Source: Pseudomonadota bacterium (GTDB taxonomy: Bacteria > Verrucomicrobiota > Verrucomicrobiia > Chthoniobacterales > UBA6821). From it: a stretch of 5,939 bases of DNA. The position numbers were made by a program, and so were the translations under genes. Shown piece after piece: positions 1 to 5,685 of the stretch. The notes under the pieces were generated by a model. It worked only from the letters and a program-made list of their open reading frames with translations. It was not told the origin of the DNA and searched no databases. The stretch lies in NCBI GenBank assembly GCA_009928265.1, contig RFPR01000129.1, positions 1 through 5,939 of the forward strand, written 5' to 3'. Within the stretch, counting starts at the first letter, position 1; every line of letters begins with the position of its first letter.

Positions 1-690
1 CCGCCGATGCTCCGGTATCTGGCAATCTACGGGCTGGATGTGCTAGCCGCCTACTCCATCGTTCCCTACAAGACACCCTGGTGCATCATCTCGATCCTCT
101 GGCCATTTGCGCTGCTCTTCGGGGCGGGGGTTGCGGAGTTCCGAAAAAAACTACCATGGGCTGTCGTCCCTCTCTTTGCCTTGATTGCCTTGGTAGGATC
201 GCTGGTGGTTTGCATCAGGTTGAATTTCCGTCACTGCACCGACCCCGAGGAACCTTATGTTTATGTCCAGACCCAGCCGGGCATTGCTGTCATCACCGAG
301 CCGCTACTGGGCATGGCGGAGCGTGATCCCCGGAATCATGAACTCAGCGGAATGATCCTACTGGAAAGTTACTATCCGCTTCCCTGGATCCTTGGTGATT
401 TTTCAAAGATCGGCTATTACGAGAAAGACAAAGAATTAGACAAACTCGATGCGGATTTCGTCACGGCTCTAAGCAGCAGGGAGCGAGAGATGGAGCAGAA
501 GCTCACGGGCCCCTATCTCAAGCGCCGCTATCTCCTGCGCGACTCAATGGACGAATGCACGGTGTGGTTCCGTGAACCGGTCTTCGCTTCTTGGTTTGCC
601 GATGGCAGGCATGGAAAACCGCAATTAGTGAAGCCCCGTCCCGAGCAATCAACCCCACAGTCAACGCCGGGTTCCTCCCCAGCACGATGA
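1..690 (+). CDS. Agl23-like (TIGR03663-type) integral membrane protein, C-terminal part
   Basis: The reading frame is open to the left edge, so the true start lies before the window. About 229 residues are visible; numbering here counts from the Met at base 7. A hydrophobic segment carries a Y-K-T-P-W motif (residues 21-25). A second membrane segment (about 50-70) follows, then a soluble tail with a Y-V-Y-V-Q-T motif (84-89) and a Y-P-L-P-W-I-L-G-D-F motif (123-132). From memory, this combination is characteristic of TIGR03663, annotated as flippase activity-associated protein Agl23, a GT-C-like family linked to glycan assembly at the membrane. The last 25 or so residues are Pro/Ser/Thr-rich and probably disordered. 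The stop codon overlaps the start of the next gene as ATGA, implying co-transcription and coupled translation. Family membership is fairly sure; the exact substrate cannot be read from the sequence. A plain GT39-type mannosyltransferase is the alternative. Confidence 0.8.
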   Translation, partial: PPMLRYLAIYGLDVLAAYSIVPYKTPWCIISILWPFALLFGAGVAEFRKKLPWAVVPLFALIALVGSLVVCIRLNFRHCTDPEEPYVYVQTQPGIAVITEPLLGMAERDPRNHELSGMILLESYYPLPWILGDFSKIGYYEKDKELDKLDADFVTALSSREREMEQKLTGPYLKRRYLLRDSMDECTVWFREPVFASWFADGRHGKPQLVKPRPEQSTPQSTPGSSPAR

Positions 691-2357
691 GGATAGCTGT
701 CTCGATTCTTGGAGGGGTGGCGGCATCCATACTGACGGCGATCCCTATGGCCTGGATCGGTCACGGAATTGATCAAGGAACTTCCTGGACTGTACTTCTG
801 ATTGGGGTGGTGGTTGCGGCGTGTCTTTTGAGATTTCTTCCGAAGGCAGAGCGCTCCGGGGCCATCCGGCCCATCGGTTGGATCATGATCCTAATCTTTG
901 CCTGTGCTTCGGCCCGCGCCTTTCTCTGGTTGATCTATCCCGTGGGCGACGAATGGAAAATCCTCTCCCCGAACAACCTCGGTGATCTGGCCCTTCATCT
1001 CTCTTTCATTCGATGGATGGCTGCAGACCCGTGCTGGTGGCCGGGTAGCCCAATCCTGGCGGGAGACCCGATGCGGTATCCCTTGGGGAGTGATCTTTTC
1101 AATGCCATGCTCCTGAGAATCGGTGTTCCAGTGGAAATCGGACTCGTCTGGTGTGGCCTCATCGGTGCTGCCCTCACGGGCATTGCCCTCTGGCGGTGGG
1201 GTAAAGCTGTGGCGTTGGCGGCGTTCCTCTTCAATGACGGGATTGGCCGGTTTTTTTTGGCTAAGAAAGATGGGGTGGATCCTGAGGAGATCCTTCAGTG
1301 GAAAAATTTTTTCCTCACGCTGTTTGTGACGCAGAGAGGATTCCTGTTCGCTCTTCCTGCGGGATTGCTCCTGCTCTCGGTATGGCGGACGGAATTCTTC
1401 GGTGAAGGGAAGCGTTTCATCCCGCTTCCGGTCCAAGCATTGTTGCTCACCTGCCTTCCCCTATTCAGTGTCCATGCGGCCCTCTTTCTCGGAGTCGCGA
1501 TGACAGGTCTCTGGATTCTGGCACCCGTCTCCCGGTCCGCACTTCAAAAACTGGCCATCCCTGCGTGGCCGCTGATGGCCTTTTGCGGATGGTTGGTCAC
1601 GAGCGGTGCGGGAGGAGCCTCGGCGGTCCACGCCCTCGGTCTGTCCCCGGGTTGGATGAGCGATGGGACGTTCACTTTCTGGATTTGGAACTTCGGGATC
1701 GCCCTGCCGCTGGCTGTCGTGTTCTGCGTCTTGCTGATGCGACGGGGGTCATCCACCGAGGCGCGTGCTTTTGTGTGGCCTGCGGCCGTAATATTCGCCG
1801 CCTGCCTGGTTATCCGCTTTGCCCCGTGGCCCTGGGACAACACCAAGTTGATGCTCTGGTCGTGGCTCGTGATCGCTCCGTTCCTTTGGCAAGGACTCTT
1901 CTCCGGGAGAGCGCTTTCACTTCGTGTCCTAGCCGCCATCCTGCTCTTCGCCTCAGGAGCCCTGACTCTTGCAGCGGGACTCGACGGGAAGCATGGCTAT
2001 GTTCTCGTGAAGCGGAGCGATCTCGACCGTGCGATGACGCTTCTTAGAGATGTGGCGCCGGGTGCCGTGATCGCCTGTGCGCCCGAATACAACCAACCCG
2101 TCTTGATGCTGGGGCATCCCGTGGTCTGCGGCTACGAGGGACATCTTTGGAGTCATGGACTCGATTACAAGGGGCGCTTGGACGCCCTCAACGCGCTCAT
2201 GAATGGGGAGCCGGATTGGAAGGAAAAAGCACGACTGCTTGGGGTTTCCTATATTTTCTGGGGAGATCCTGAAAAGACCCGTTGGCCCGATTCCAAACTT
2301 CCGTGGGCCAAGGATCCAACCACTGCTCTGCACCCGGTGGTAAACCAGGGTGGATAA
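687..2357 (+). CDS. GT-C-like polytopic membrane protein, function unknown
   Basis: This is a complete 556-residue, very hydrophobic protein with roughly ten or more membrane segments and a C-terminal soluble part (about 432-556). I chose the ATG at 687 because it forms an ATGA overlap with the upstream stop and begins a hydrophobic N-terminal helix. The same frame is open further upstream, but only inside the previous gene. Features suggesting a GT-C fold are an early extracytoplasmic loop with a G-D-x-x-x-H motif (99-104), a T-Q-R-G segment before a helix (215-218), a P-W-D-N-T-K segment (381-386), and a tail motif G-Y-E-G-H-L-W-S-H-G (482-491). The acidic-plus-His loop is where GT-C enzymes hold their catalytic acid, but this assignment is inference. 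Coupling to the Agl23-like gene suggests both act in one envelope glycosylation or glycan-transfer step. No signal for a specific sugar or acceptor is visible. No Shine-Dalgarno precedes the start, which fits re-initiation after the upstream stop. Confidence 0.85.
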   Translation: MRIAVSILGGVAASILTAIPMAWIGHGIDQGTSWTVLLIGVVVAACLLRFLPKAERSGAIRPIGWIMILIFACASARAFLWLIYPVGDEWKILSPNNLGDLALHLSFIRWMAADPCWWPGSPILAGDPMRYPLGSDLFNAMLLRIGVPVEIGLVWCGLIGAALTGIALWRWGKAVALAAFLFNDGIGRFFLAKKDGVDPEEILQWKNFFLTLFVTQRGFLFALPAGLLLLSVWRTEFFGEGKRFIPLPVQALLLTCLPLFSVHAALFLGVAMTGLWILAPVSRSALQKLAIPAWPLMAFCGWLVTSGAGGASAVHALGLSPGWMSDGTFTFWIWNFGIALPLAVVFCVLLMRRGSSTEARAFVWPAAVIFAACLVIRFAPWPWDNTKLMLWSWLVIAPFLWQGLFSGRALSLRVLAAILLFASGALTLAAGLDGKHGYVLVKRSDLDRAMTLLRDVAPGAVIACAPEYNQPVLMLGHPVVCGYEGHLWSHGLDYKGRLDALNALMNGEPDWKEKARLLGVSYIFWGDPEKTRWPDSKLPWAKDPTTALHPVVNQGG

Positions 2358-2426
2358 TAGGGAGTGAATGACCGGATAGGGTTGTCTCCTGTTGCGTTTC
2401 ACGGTGACTTTGCTAATGAAGAGATC

Positions 2427-2879
2427 ATGAAGATTTCCTACCTTGCATCCCTTGTCGCCGCATCCGCACTTCTTTCTGCATGTACGACCGAGATCGGCCC
2501 CAACGGCCAACCGCGTCAAGTCATGACGCCGTTCGGCGCTGCGGCGGTCCAGGCCGTCACGGCGGCTGGGATCGGTGCGGGCACCGGAGCGCTGATGCGA
2601 GGGGTCAACCCCGTCGCTGCTGGGGCCATCTCCGCCGGGGCGGGAAGCGTCGGTTCGCAGGCAATCAATGCCTTCATTCCAAAGGCCAGTGGCCAGGGTG
2701 GCGGCTATCAGTCTCAGCCGTCCAGCCAGCAGTCTCTCTACGTTCGATCGGGTGACGGATTTGCCCCCGTCAAGATCAGCTATGTCCAGCAGCCTGACGG
2801 CTCCTATATCCCTTCCTATCCCAAGGGCCGGCAGATGTTCCGTCAATTGCCCAACGGATCCTTCGCGCCCGTCAACTGA
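2427..2879 (+). CDS. Small lipoprotein with glycine-zipper-like segment
   Basis: This 150-residue protein starts with a lipoprotein signal peptide: Lys2, a hydrophobic core, and a lipobox L-S-A-C with the lipidated Cys at position 19. The ATG at 2427 is chosen because it places this signal at the N-terminus. A GTG at 2364 in the same frame would bury it behind 21 extra residues. A weak purine-rich GAAGAGA lies just upstream. Residues about 37-80 are rich in Gly and Ala with small residues at regular spacing, resembling the glycine-zipper region of 17-kDa-antigen-type outer-membrane lipoproteins. A Gln/Ser/Gly linker (88-103) follows. The C-terminal part contains three related short motifs: G-D-G-F-A-P-V (109-115), P-D-G-S-Y-I-P (123-129) and P-N-G-S-F-A-P-V (142-149). 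It is probably an envelope protein; its role is unknown. It starts 69 bases after the GT-C-like gene on the same strand, so it may be read from the same transcript. Confidence 0.85.
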   Translation: MKISYLASLVAASALLSACTTEIGPNGQPRQVMTPFGAAAVQAVTAAGIGAGTGALMRGVNPVAAGAISAGAGSVGSQAINAFIPKASGQGGGYQSQPSSQQSLYVRSGDGFAPVKISYVQQPDGSYIPSYPKGRQMFRQLPNGSFAPVN

Positions 2880-4119
2880 CGGTTAGCTTCCCGACTTCAA
2901 CAAGCAGGGCGGTAGTATTGTCCTTGCTGGAGAGGCGGATTGATTCCTCGACCAGATGGAGTGCCGGTGGTGTGCCCGAGGCGCATCCTGCCAGCACCTC
3001 CGGGATCTTCGCATTGAAAAGGGCATCTGTTACTCCGTCGGTGCAGAGAAGGAAACGGTCTCCGGGAGAGCAGGCAACCTCACCGATCTGAGGGTCAACG
3101 AACTGATTGCCTGCACCGAGGGCCTTCTGGAGACGATTTTTTGCAGGGTGCATCTTTGCCTCGCGCTCGCTGATCTGTCCCGTCCGCTGAAGCCAACCGA
3201 CATGGGTATCATCCTTGGTCAGTTGCACGATGCCTCCTCCTGACGCGGGGAGATGATAGATTCGAGTGTCGCCGATGTGGGCGAAGTGCATGATGCCACC
3301 GGAGAACCAGCAGATGCTCAGCGTCGAGCCCATGCCATGGCATTCCTCATAGCTGTCGCCGAGGTATTGGAGGGCTTTGTGGATCTCGGCAAACAGAGCA
3401 CCAAAGGCTGCCTCGTACTCAATTGGTTTTCCCGCGATGCGTTTCCGGATTAATCCGGGAAACATCCGAGTGATCTTCTCAATGGTAATTTTGCTCGCGA
3501 ATTCCCCAGCCTTGGCACCGCCCATGCCGTCGCTCACGGCAAAGAGCAGATCACTCTCTGCATTTGAAGTGGTCCCGTTCCTTCCCAGGTGCCGCACATC
3601 GTGAGAGTCCATGACCAGACCGAGGAAAGCATCCTCATTGTTAGGGCGCACGGGCCCCTTGTCCGAGGATCCTGACCAGGAGAGAAGCAGGGATGTAGTA
3701 GAGATGGGCTCTTGAAGGTGAAGATAATTGCCAGCTTCCGCAGTTTCTCCCAGCAGCGTTGCAAACTCGAAATCGATCAGGCAGAAACGGCCGTCTTGCT
3801 GGCGGTAGGTGACATTGCGCATCTCGGCGTCGTCATGACGGACACCGTATTCCTCGAGTTCGGCGAAGAGTTCCTTGCACCGCTCCGGATCGAGTCGGTC
3901 GACCCGGGAGCCGCAGTTGGTAGTCACGATAACCAGTTTCTCAGGATCTTCTGAGATCACTCTGGGCACGAAGCCGCATCCGGCTTTTTCAAGGTGGCGG
4001 AGGACTCGTACTTCGTTGGTAAAGCGCTCCTCGGCCTTGGGACCGTGGAATGCTTTCCGCACACTCCCGTCAAATGCGATTTGGACCGTGGCGCGCTGGG
4101 TGTCCTTGACGGTAAGCAT
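2872..4119 (-). CDS. Kinase-like / PP2C-type Ser/Thr phosphatase fusion protein
   Basis: The protein has 415 residues and two domains. Residues about 10-125 look like a minimal kinase fold of the RIO/Bud32/APH-like kind: a candidate ATP Lys22 in V-R-K-A-F, Glu36 in the following helix, a catalytic-loop pattern H95-x-D97-x4-N102, and a metal-site D116-F-E in place of DFG. No clear glycine-rich loop and almost no C-lobe beyond DFE are present. Residues about 145-411 are a full PP2C domain of the PrpC/Stp1 bacterial type. Its motifs are S-D-K-G-x-V-R-x-N-N-E-D (152-163), S-D-G-M-G-G (196-201), G-M-G-S-T (262-266), H-I-G-D-T-R (281-286), T-D-G-V-T-D (360-365) and K-D-N-T (399-402). The metal-binding Asp residues are all in place, so phosphatase activity is likely. 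Known family function is dephosphorylation of Ser/Thr phosphoproteins; the substrate and kinase activity are unknown. The gene is cytosolic by sequence, divergent from glutamine synthetase and tail-to-tail with the lipoprotein gene. No Shine-Dalgarno precedes the ATG. Confidence 0.9.
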   Translation of the reverse strand: MLTVKDTQRATVQIAFDGSVRKAFHGPKAEERFTNEVRVLRHLEKAGCGFVPRVISEDPEKLVIVTTNCGSRVDRLDPERCKELFAELEEYGVRHDDAEMRNVTYRQQDGRFCLIDFEFATLLGETAEAGNYLHLQEPISTTSLLLSWSGSSDKGPVRPNNEDAFLGLVMDSHDVRHLGRNGTTSNAESDLLFAVSDGMGGAKAGEFASKITIEKITRMFPGLIRKRIAGKPIEYEAAFGALFAEIHKALQYLGDSYEECHGMGSTLSICWFSGGIMHFAHIGDTRIYHLPASGGGIVQLTKDDTHVGWLQRTGQISEREAKMHPAKNRLQKALGAGNQFVDPQIGEVACSPGDRFLLCTDGVTDALFNAKIPEVLAGCASGTPPALHLVEESIRLSSKDNTTALLVEVGKLTVS

Positions 4120-4145
4120 GAATAGGGATGGGAAGGTAAAAGGTT

Positions 4146-4201
4146 GGAAAGTGGAAAAGGTAATGCCTTTGGGTATCGTACCTTCACACTTTTCACTTTC
4201 C
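4146..4201. repeat. Imperfect long hairpin in the divergent spacer
   Basis: GGAAAGTG (4146-4153) pairs with CACTTTCC (4194-4201). Inside it, AAGGTA (4157-4162) pairs with TACCTT (4179-4184), and ATGCC (4163-4167) pairs with GGTAT (4172-4176, one G-T pair) around a short loop. The right arm carries about six unpaired extra bases. ACTTTTCAC also occurs twice, at 4188-4196 and 4203-4211. The strands are strongly purine/pyrimidine biased. On the minus strand the element lies in the leader or promoter zone of the kinase-phosphatase gene. On the plus strand it lies about 67-122 bases upstream of the predicted sigma-54 start, where enhancer sites often sit. It could be a dispersed intergenic repeat, a regulatory element, or both. 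Confidence 0.55.
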
Positions 4202-4211
4202 TACTTTTCAC

Positions 4212-4237
4212 GCGAAATTCCCCCACGGGAATTTCGC
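4212..4237. repeat. Perfect 11-bp palindrome next to the sigma-54 promoter
   Basis: GCGAAATTCCC (4212-4222) and GGGAATTTCGC (4227-4237) are exact inverted repeats separated by CCAC. No T-run follows on either strand, so it does not look like an intrinsic terminator. It ends five bases before the -24 element, so a bound protein there would touch or block the holoenzyme. Alternatives are an operator for a dimeric regulator, a REP-like dispersed palindrome, or a leader hairpin of the minus-strand gene. Confidence 0.65.
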
Positions 4238-4241
4238 AAGG

Positions 4242-4257
4242 TGGCACCAAAGTTGCT
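4242..4257 (+). promoter_or_regulatory. Sigma-54 (RpoN) promoter of the glutamine synthetase gene
   Basis: TGGCAC (4242-4247), five bases, then TTGCT (4253-4257) matches the -24/-12 consensus TGGCACG-N4-TTGCW at every defined position except the base after CAC. The invariant GG (4243-4244) and GC (4255-4256) are exactly ten bases apart. Transcription would begin near 4268, about 100 bases before the ATG. Sigma-54 promoters with NtrC-type activators drive glnA in enterics and glnII in rhizobia, so the placement makes biological sense. No clear NtrC-consensus site was recognised upstream. Confidence 0.75.
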
Positions 4258-4284
4258 TGATCCTATTCCGACCCTCTTTAGAAT
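4257..4284 (+). promoter_or_regulatory. Candidate sigma-70-type promoter of the glutamine synthetase gene
   Basis: TTGATC (4257-4262) and TAGAAT (4279-4284) are separated by 16 bases, giving a fair -35 and a good -10 match. It overlaps the end of the sigma-54 element, so the two polymerase forms could not bind together. Enteric glnA likewise has separate sigma-70 and sigma-54 promoters. This is weaker evidence than the -24/-12 site and could be chance. Confidence 0.4.
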
Positions 4285-4289
4285 CGGTC

Positions 4290-4325
4290 TCAGCCAGCTT
4301 CGTCGGTCCGGACGGCGTCGGCTGA
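4290..4325 (+). other. Possible hairpin in the glutamine synthetase leader
   Basis: TCAGCC (4290-4295) can pair with GGCTGA (4320-4325), with a GC-rich interior that can form a smaller CGTC/GACG stem (4301-4304 with 4310-4313). It would lie in the 5' leader of the transcript from the sigma-54 start. After it, the leader is A/C-rich up to the start codon. No known riboswitch consensus is recognised. Confidence 0.3.
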
Positions 4326-4366
4326 TCAATAAACGACAGCCGGACACACCACAACCACCCCACATC

Positions 4367-5389
4367 ATGGCCAAGTACAAACTCGAATATATCTGGCTCG
4401 ACGGTTACGAGCCGGTTCCCAACCTCCGCAGCAAGACCACCATCAAGGAGTTCTCTAAGGCCCCCACGCTCAAGGATCTGCCGATGTGGGGATTTGACGG
4501 TAGTTCTACCCGTCAGGCCGAGGGCCGCAGCTCTGATTGTCTGCTCAAGCCCGTAGCCAGCTACGTCGATCCGACCCGCGAGAACGGCTACCTCGTCATG
4601 TGTGAGGTCCTTCTCCCCGACGGCAAGCCACATCCGACCAATTCCCGTGCCACGATCCTCGACGATCCCGACACCTGGTTCGGATTCGAGCAGGAGTATT
4701 TTCTTTATAGGGACGGACAGCCCCTCGGTTTTCCCAAGGGTGGCTGGCCCAACGAGCCTCAGGGCAAGTTCTACTGCGGAGTCGGCTATGCCGCCGCCGG
4801 TGACATCGCCCGTGAGATCGTCGAGGAGCACCTCGATATCTGCCTCGAGATGGGAATCAACCACGAGGGTATCAATGCCGAAGTGGCCAAGGGTCAGTGG
4901 GAATTCCAGATTTTCGGTAAGGGCTCCAAGAAGGCCGCAGACGAAATCTGGCTCGCCCGCTACGTCCTGATGCGCGTCTGTGAGAAGTACGGCGTCGACG
5001 TCGAGTTCCACTGCAAACCGCTCGGTAAGGATTTTGATTGGAACGGATCCGGCATGCACTGCAACTTCTCCACCAACTTCATGCGTGAGAAGGGTGGCAA
5101 GAAGTACTTCGAGAAGCTCATGGCAGCTTTCGACAAGTACAAGGACGAGCACATTGCCGTCTACGGTCCGGACAACCACTTCCGCCTGACCGGACTCCAC
5201 GAGACCCAGTCGATCGACAAGTTCAGCTACGGTGTGGCCGACCGCGGTGCCTCGATCCGAGTACCCCACAGCTTCGTTAATGACGAGTACAAGGGCTACC
5301 TCGAGGATCGTCGTCCTAATTCCCAGGGCGATCCGTACAAGATCGCGAGCCGCGTGCTCCAGACCATCAAGACTGTTCCGACCAAGTAA
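4367..5389 (+). CDS. glnII: Glutamine synthetase, type II (eukaryote-type GSII)
   Basis: The enzyme makes glutamine from glutamate, ammonia and ATP in the cytosol. The 340-residue length and motifs fit GSII (about 330-370 residues) and not the roughly 470-residue GSI. Motifs are F-D-G-S-S-T (43-48), the metal-site F-E-Q-E-Y (107-111), the N-A-E-V-A-x-G-Q-W-E-F segment (170-180), N-G-S-G-M-H (226-231), the phosphate-binding R-G-A-S-I-R-V-P (293-300), and Y-L-E-D-R-R-P (311-317). No catalytic residue appears to be missing. GSII lacks the adenylylated Tyr loop of GSI, so control by GlnE is not expected. The frame is open 164 codons further upstream, but that part runs over the promoters and the neighbouring gene. 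The ATG at 4367 matches the usual GSII N-terminus. No Shine-Dalgarno is present; the leader just before the ATG is A/C-rich. Codons are strongly biased to C- and G-ending forms such as AAG and ATC, as in a highly expressed gene. A sigma-54 promoter precedes it and a strong terminator follows it. Confidence 0.97.
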   Translation: MAKYKLEYIWLDGYEPVPNLRSKTTIKEFSKAPTLKDLPMWGFDGSSTRQAEGRSSDCLLKPVASYVDPTRENGYLVMCEVLLPDGKPHPTNSRATILDDPDTWFGFEQEYFLYRDGQPLGFPKGGWPNEPQGKFYCGVGYAAAGDIAREIVEEHLDICLEMGINHEGINAEVAKGQWEFQIFGKGSKKAADEIWLARYVLMRVCEKYGVDVEFHCKPLGKDFDWNGSGMHCNFSTNFMREKGGKKYFEKLMAAFDKYKDEHIAVYGPDNHFRLTGLHETQSIDKFSYGVADRGASIRVPHSFVNDEYKGYLEDRRPNSQGDPYKIASRVLQTIKTVPTK

Positions 5390-5412
5390 TTCGCCGGACA
5401 GTTTCCTTAATC

Positions 5413-5451
5413 AAAGCGCCGTCCCCGAAAGGGGGCGGCGCTTTTGTTTTT
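5413..5451 (+). terminator. Intrinsic terminator after glutamine synthetase
   Basis: A 14-bp stem (5413-5426 with 5431-5444, one G-T pair) closes on a GAAA tetraloop and runs into CTTTTGTTTTT. It lies 24 bases after the glutamine synthetase stop codon. It should separate this gene from rpoA in transcription. It is not symmetrical enough in its flanks to act well on the minus strand. Confidence 0.93.
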
Positions 5452-5478
5452 GGCAAAAAAGCATAAAGTCAGAATAAT
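5450..5478 (+). promoter_or_regulatory. Candidate housekeeping promoter for rpoA
   Basis: TTGGCA (5450-5455), a 17-base spacer, then AATAAT (5473-5478) gives five of six matches to each of the -35 and -10 consensus boxes at ideal spacing. The -35 box uses the last bases of the terminator T-tract. Transcription would start near 5485, leaving a leader of about 200 bases before rpoA. No better promoter was seen nearer to rpoA. Confidence 0.55.
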
Positions 5479-5530
5479 GAATGATGAAATTAAGCAAACG
5501 GGACTCCCTTCCGCCTGCCCCTTTTTCACC

Positions 5531-5554
5531 CTTCATCCTTCAAACTTCATCCTT
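5531..5554 (+). repeat. Short direct repeat in the rpoA leader
   Basis: CTTCATCCTT occurs at 5531-5540 and again at 5545-5554, a period of 14 bases. Its complement is also nearly matched by GAATGATGAA at 5479-5488 (nine of ten positions against the complement of 5532-5541), so a long-range stem across the leader is possible. The rest of 5479-5685 shows no open reading frame with family support and no recognised RNA motif. Confidence 0.4.
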
Positions 5555-5685
5555 GCAGGCCGATCTCGGCGGGCTATTCTACCCGATCGCGCATCAAACA
5601 TTTTGCCGTCGGTCCTTGGGTGATCTTCATTTGCTGGTCACTGAAACGCGCCAAGGGTAACCCGGCAACGAGAAAACCAGATACC

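Noticed and set aside
591..686. Earlier start (GTG-type frame opening) for the GT-C-like protein
   Set aside because: The extra 32 residues lie inside the upstream gene and are polar. The ATG at 687 gives a hydrophobic N-terminus and the ATGA overlap.
1251..1312. Runs of eight T and of A5T6 in the GT-C-like gene, considered as frameshift or slippage sites
   Set aside because: The reading frame continues on both sides with sensible membrane-protein sequence, and no alternative frame product of interest follows.
891..1436. Minus-strand open frame of 181 codons inside the GT-C-like gene
   Set aside because: It is a highly charged product antisense to membrane-helix coding sequence, with no recognisable motif.
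2358..2426. Promoter for the lipoprotein gene
   Set aside because: TTGTCT and TTGCGT occur before GCTAAT but at spacings of about 24 and 14 bases, so no acceptable -35/-10 pair was found.
1953..2846. Minus-strand open frame of 297 codons across the GT-C-like gene end and the lipoprotein gene
   Set aside because: It spans two supported plus-strand genes, has no domain or signal, and is Arg/His-rich as expected for a shadow frame.
3875..4366. In-frame N-terminal extension of glutamine synthetase by 164 codons
   Set aside because: It overlaps the neighbouring minus-strand gene and both promoters. GSII proteins normally begin at the Met at 4367.
4268..4366. Glutamine riboswitch (glnA motif) in the glutamine synthetase leader
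   Set aside because: The conserved core of that motif, known from cyanobacteria, was not found; only a generic hairpin is present.
4208..5269. Long open frame (353 codons) on the minus strand opposite glutamine synthetase
   Set aside because: It is a shadow of a strongly GC3-biased gene: its low-complexity Val/Leu/Gly/Asp-rich product matches no family, while the plus strand encodes an unmistakable GSII.
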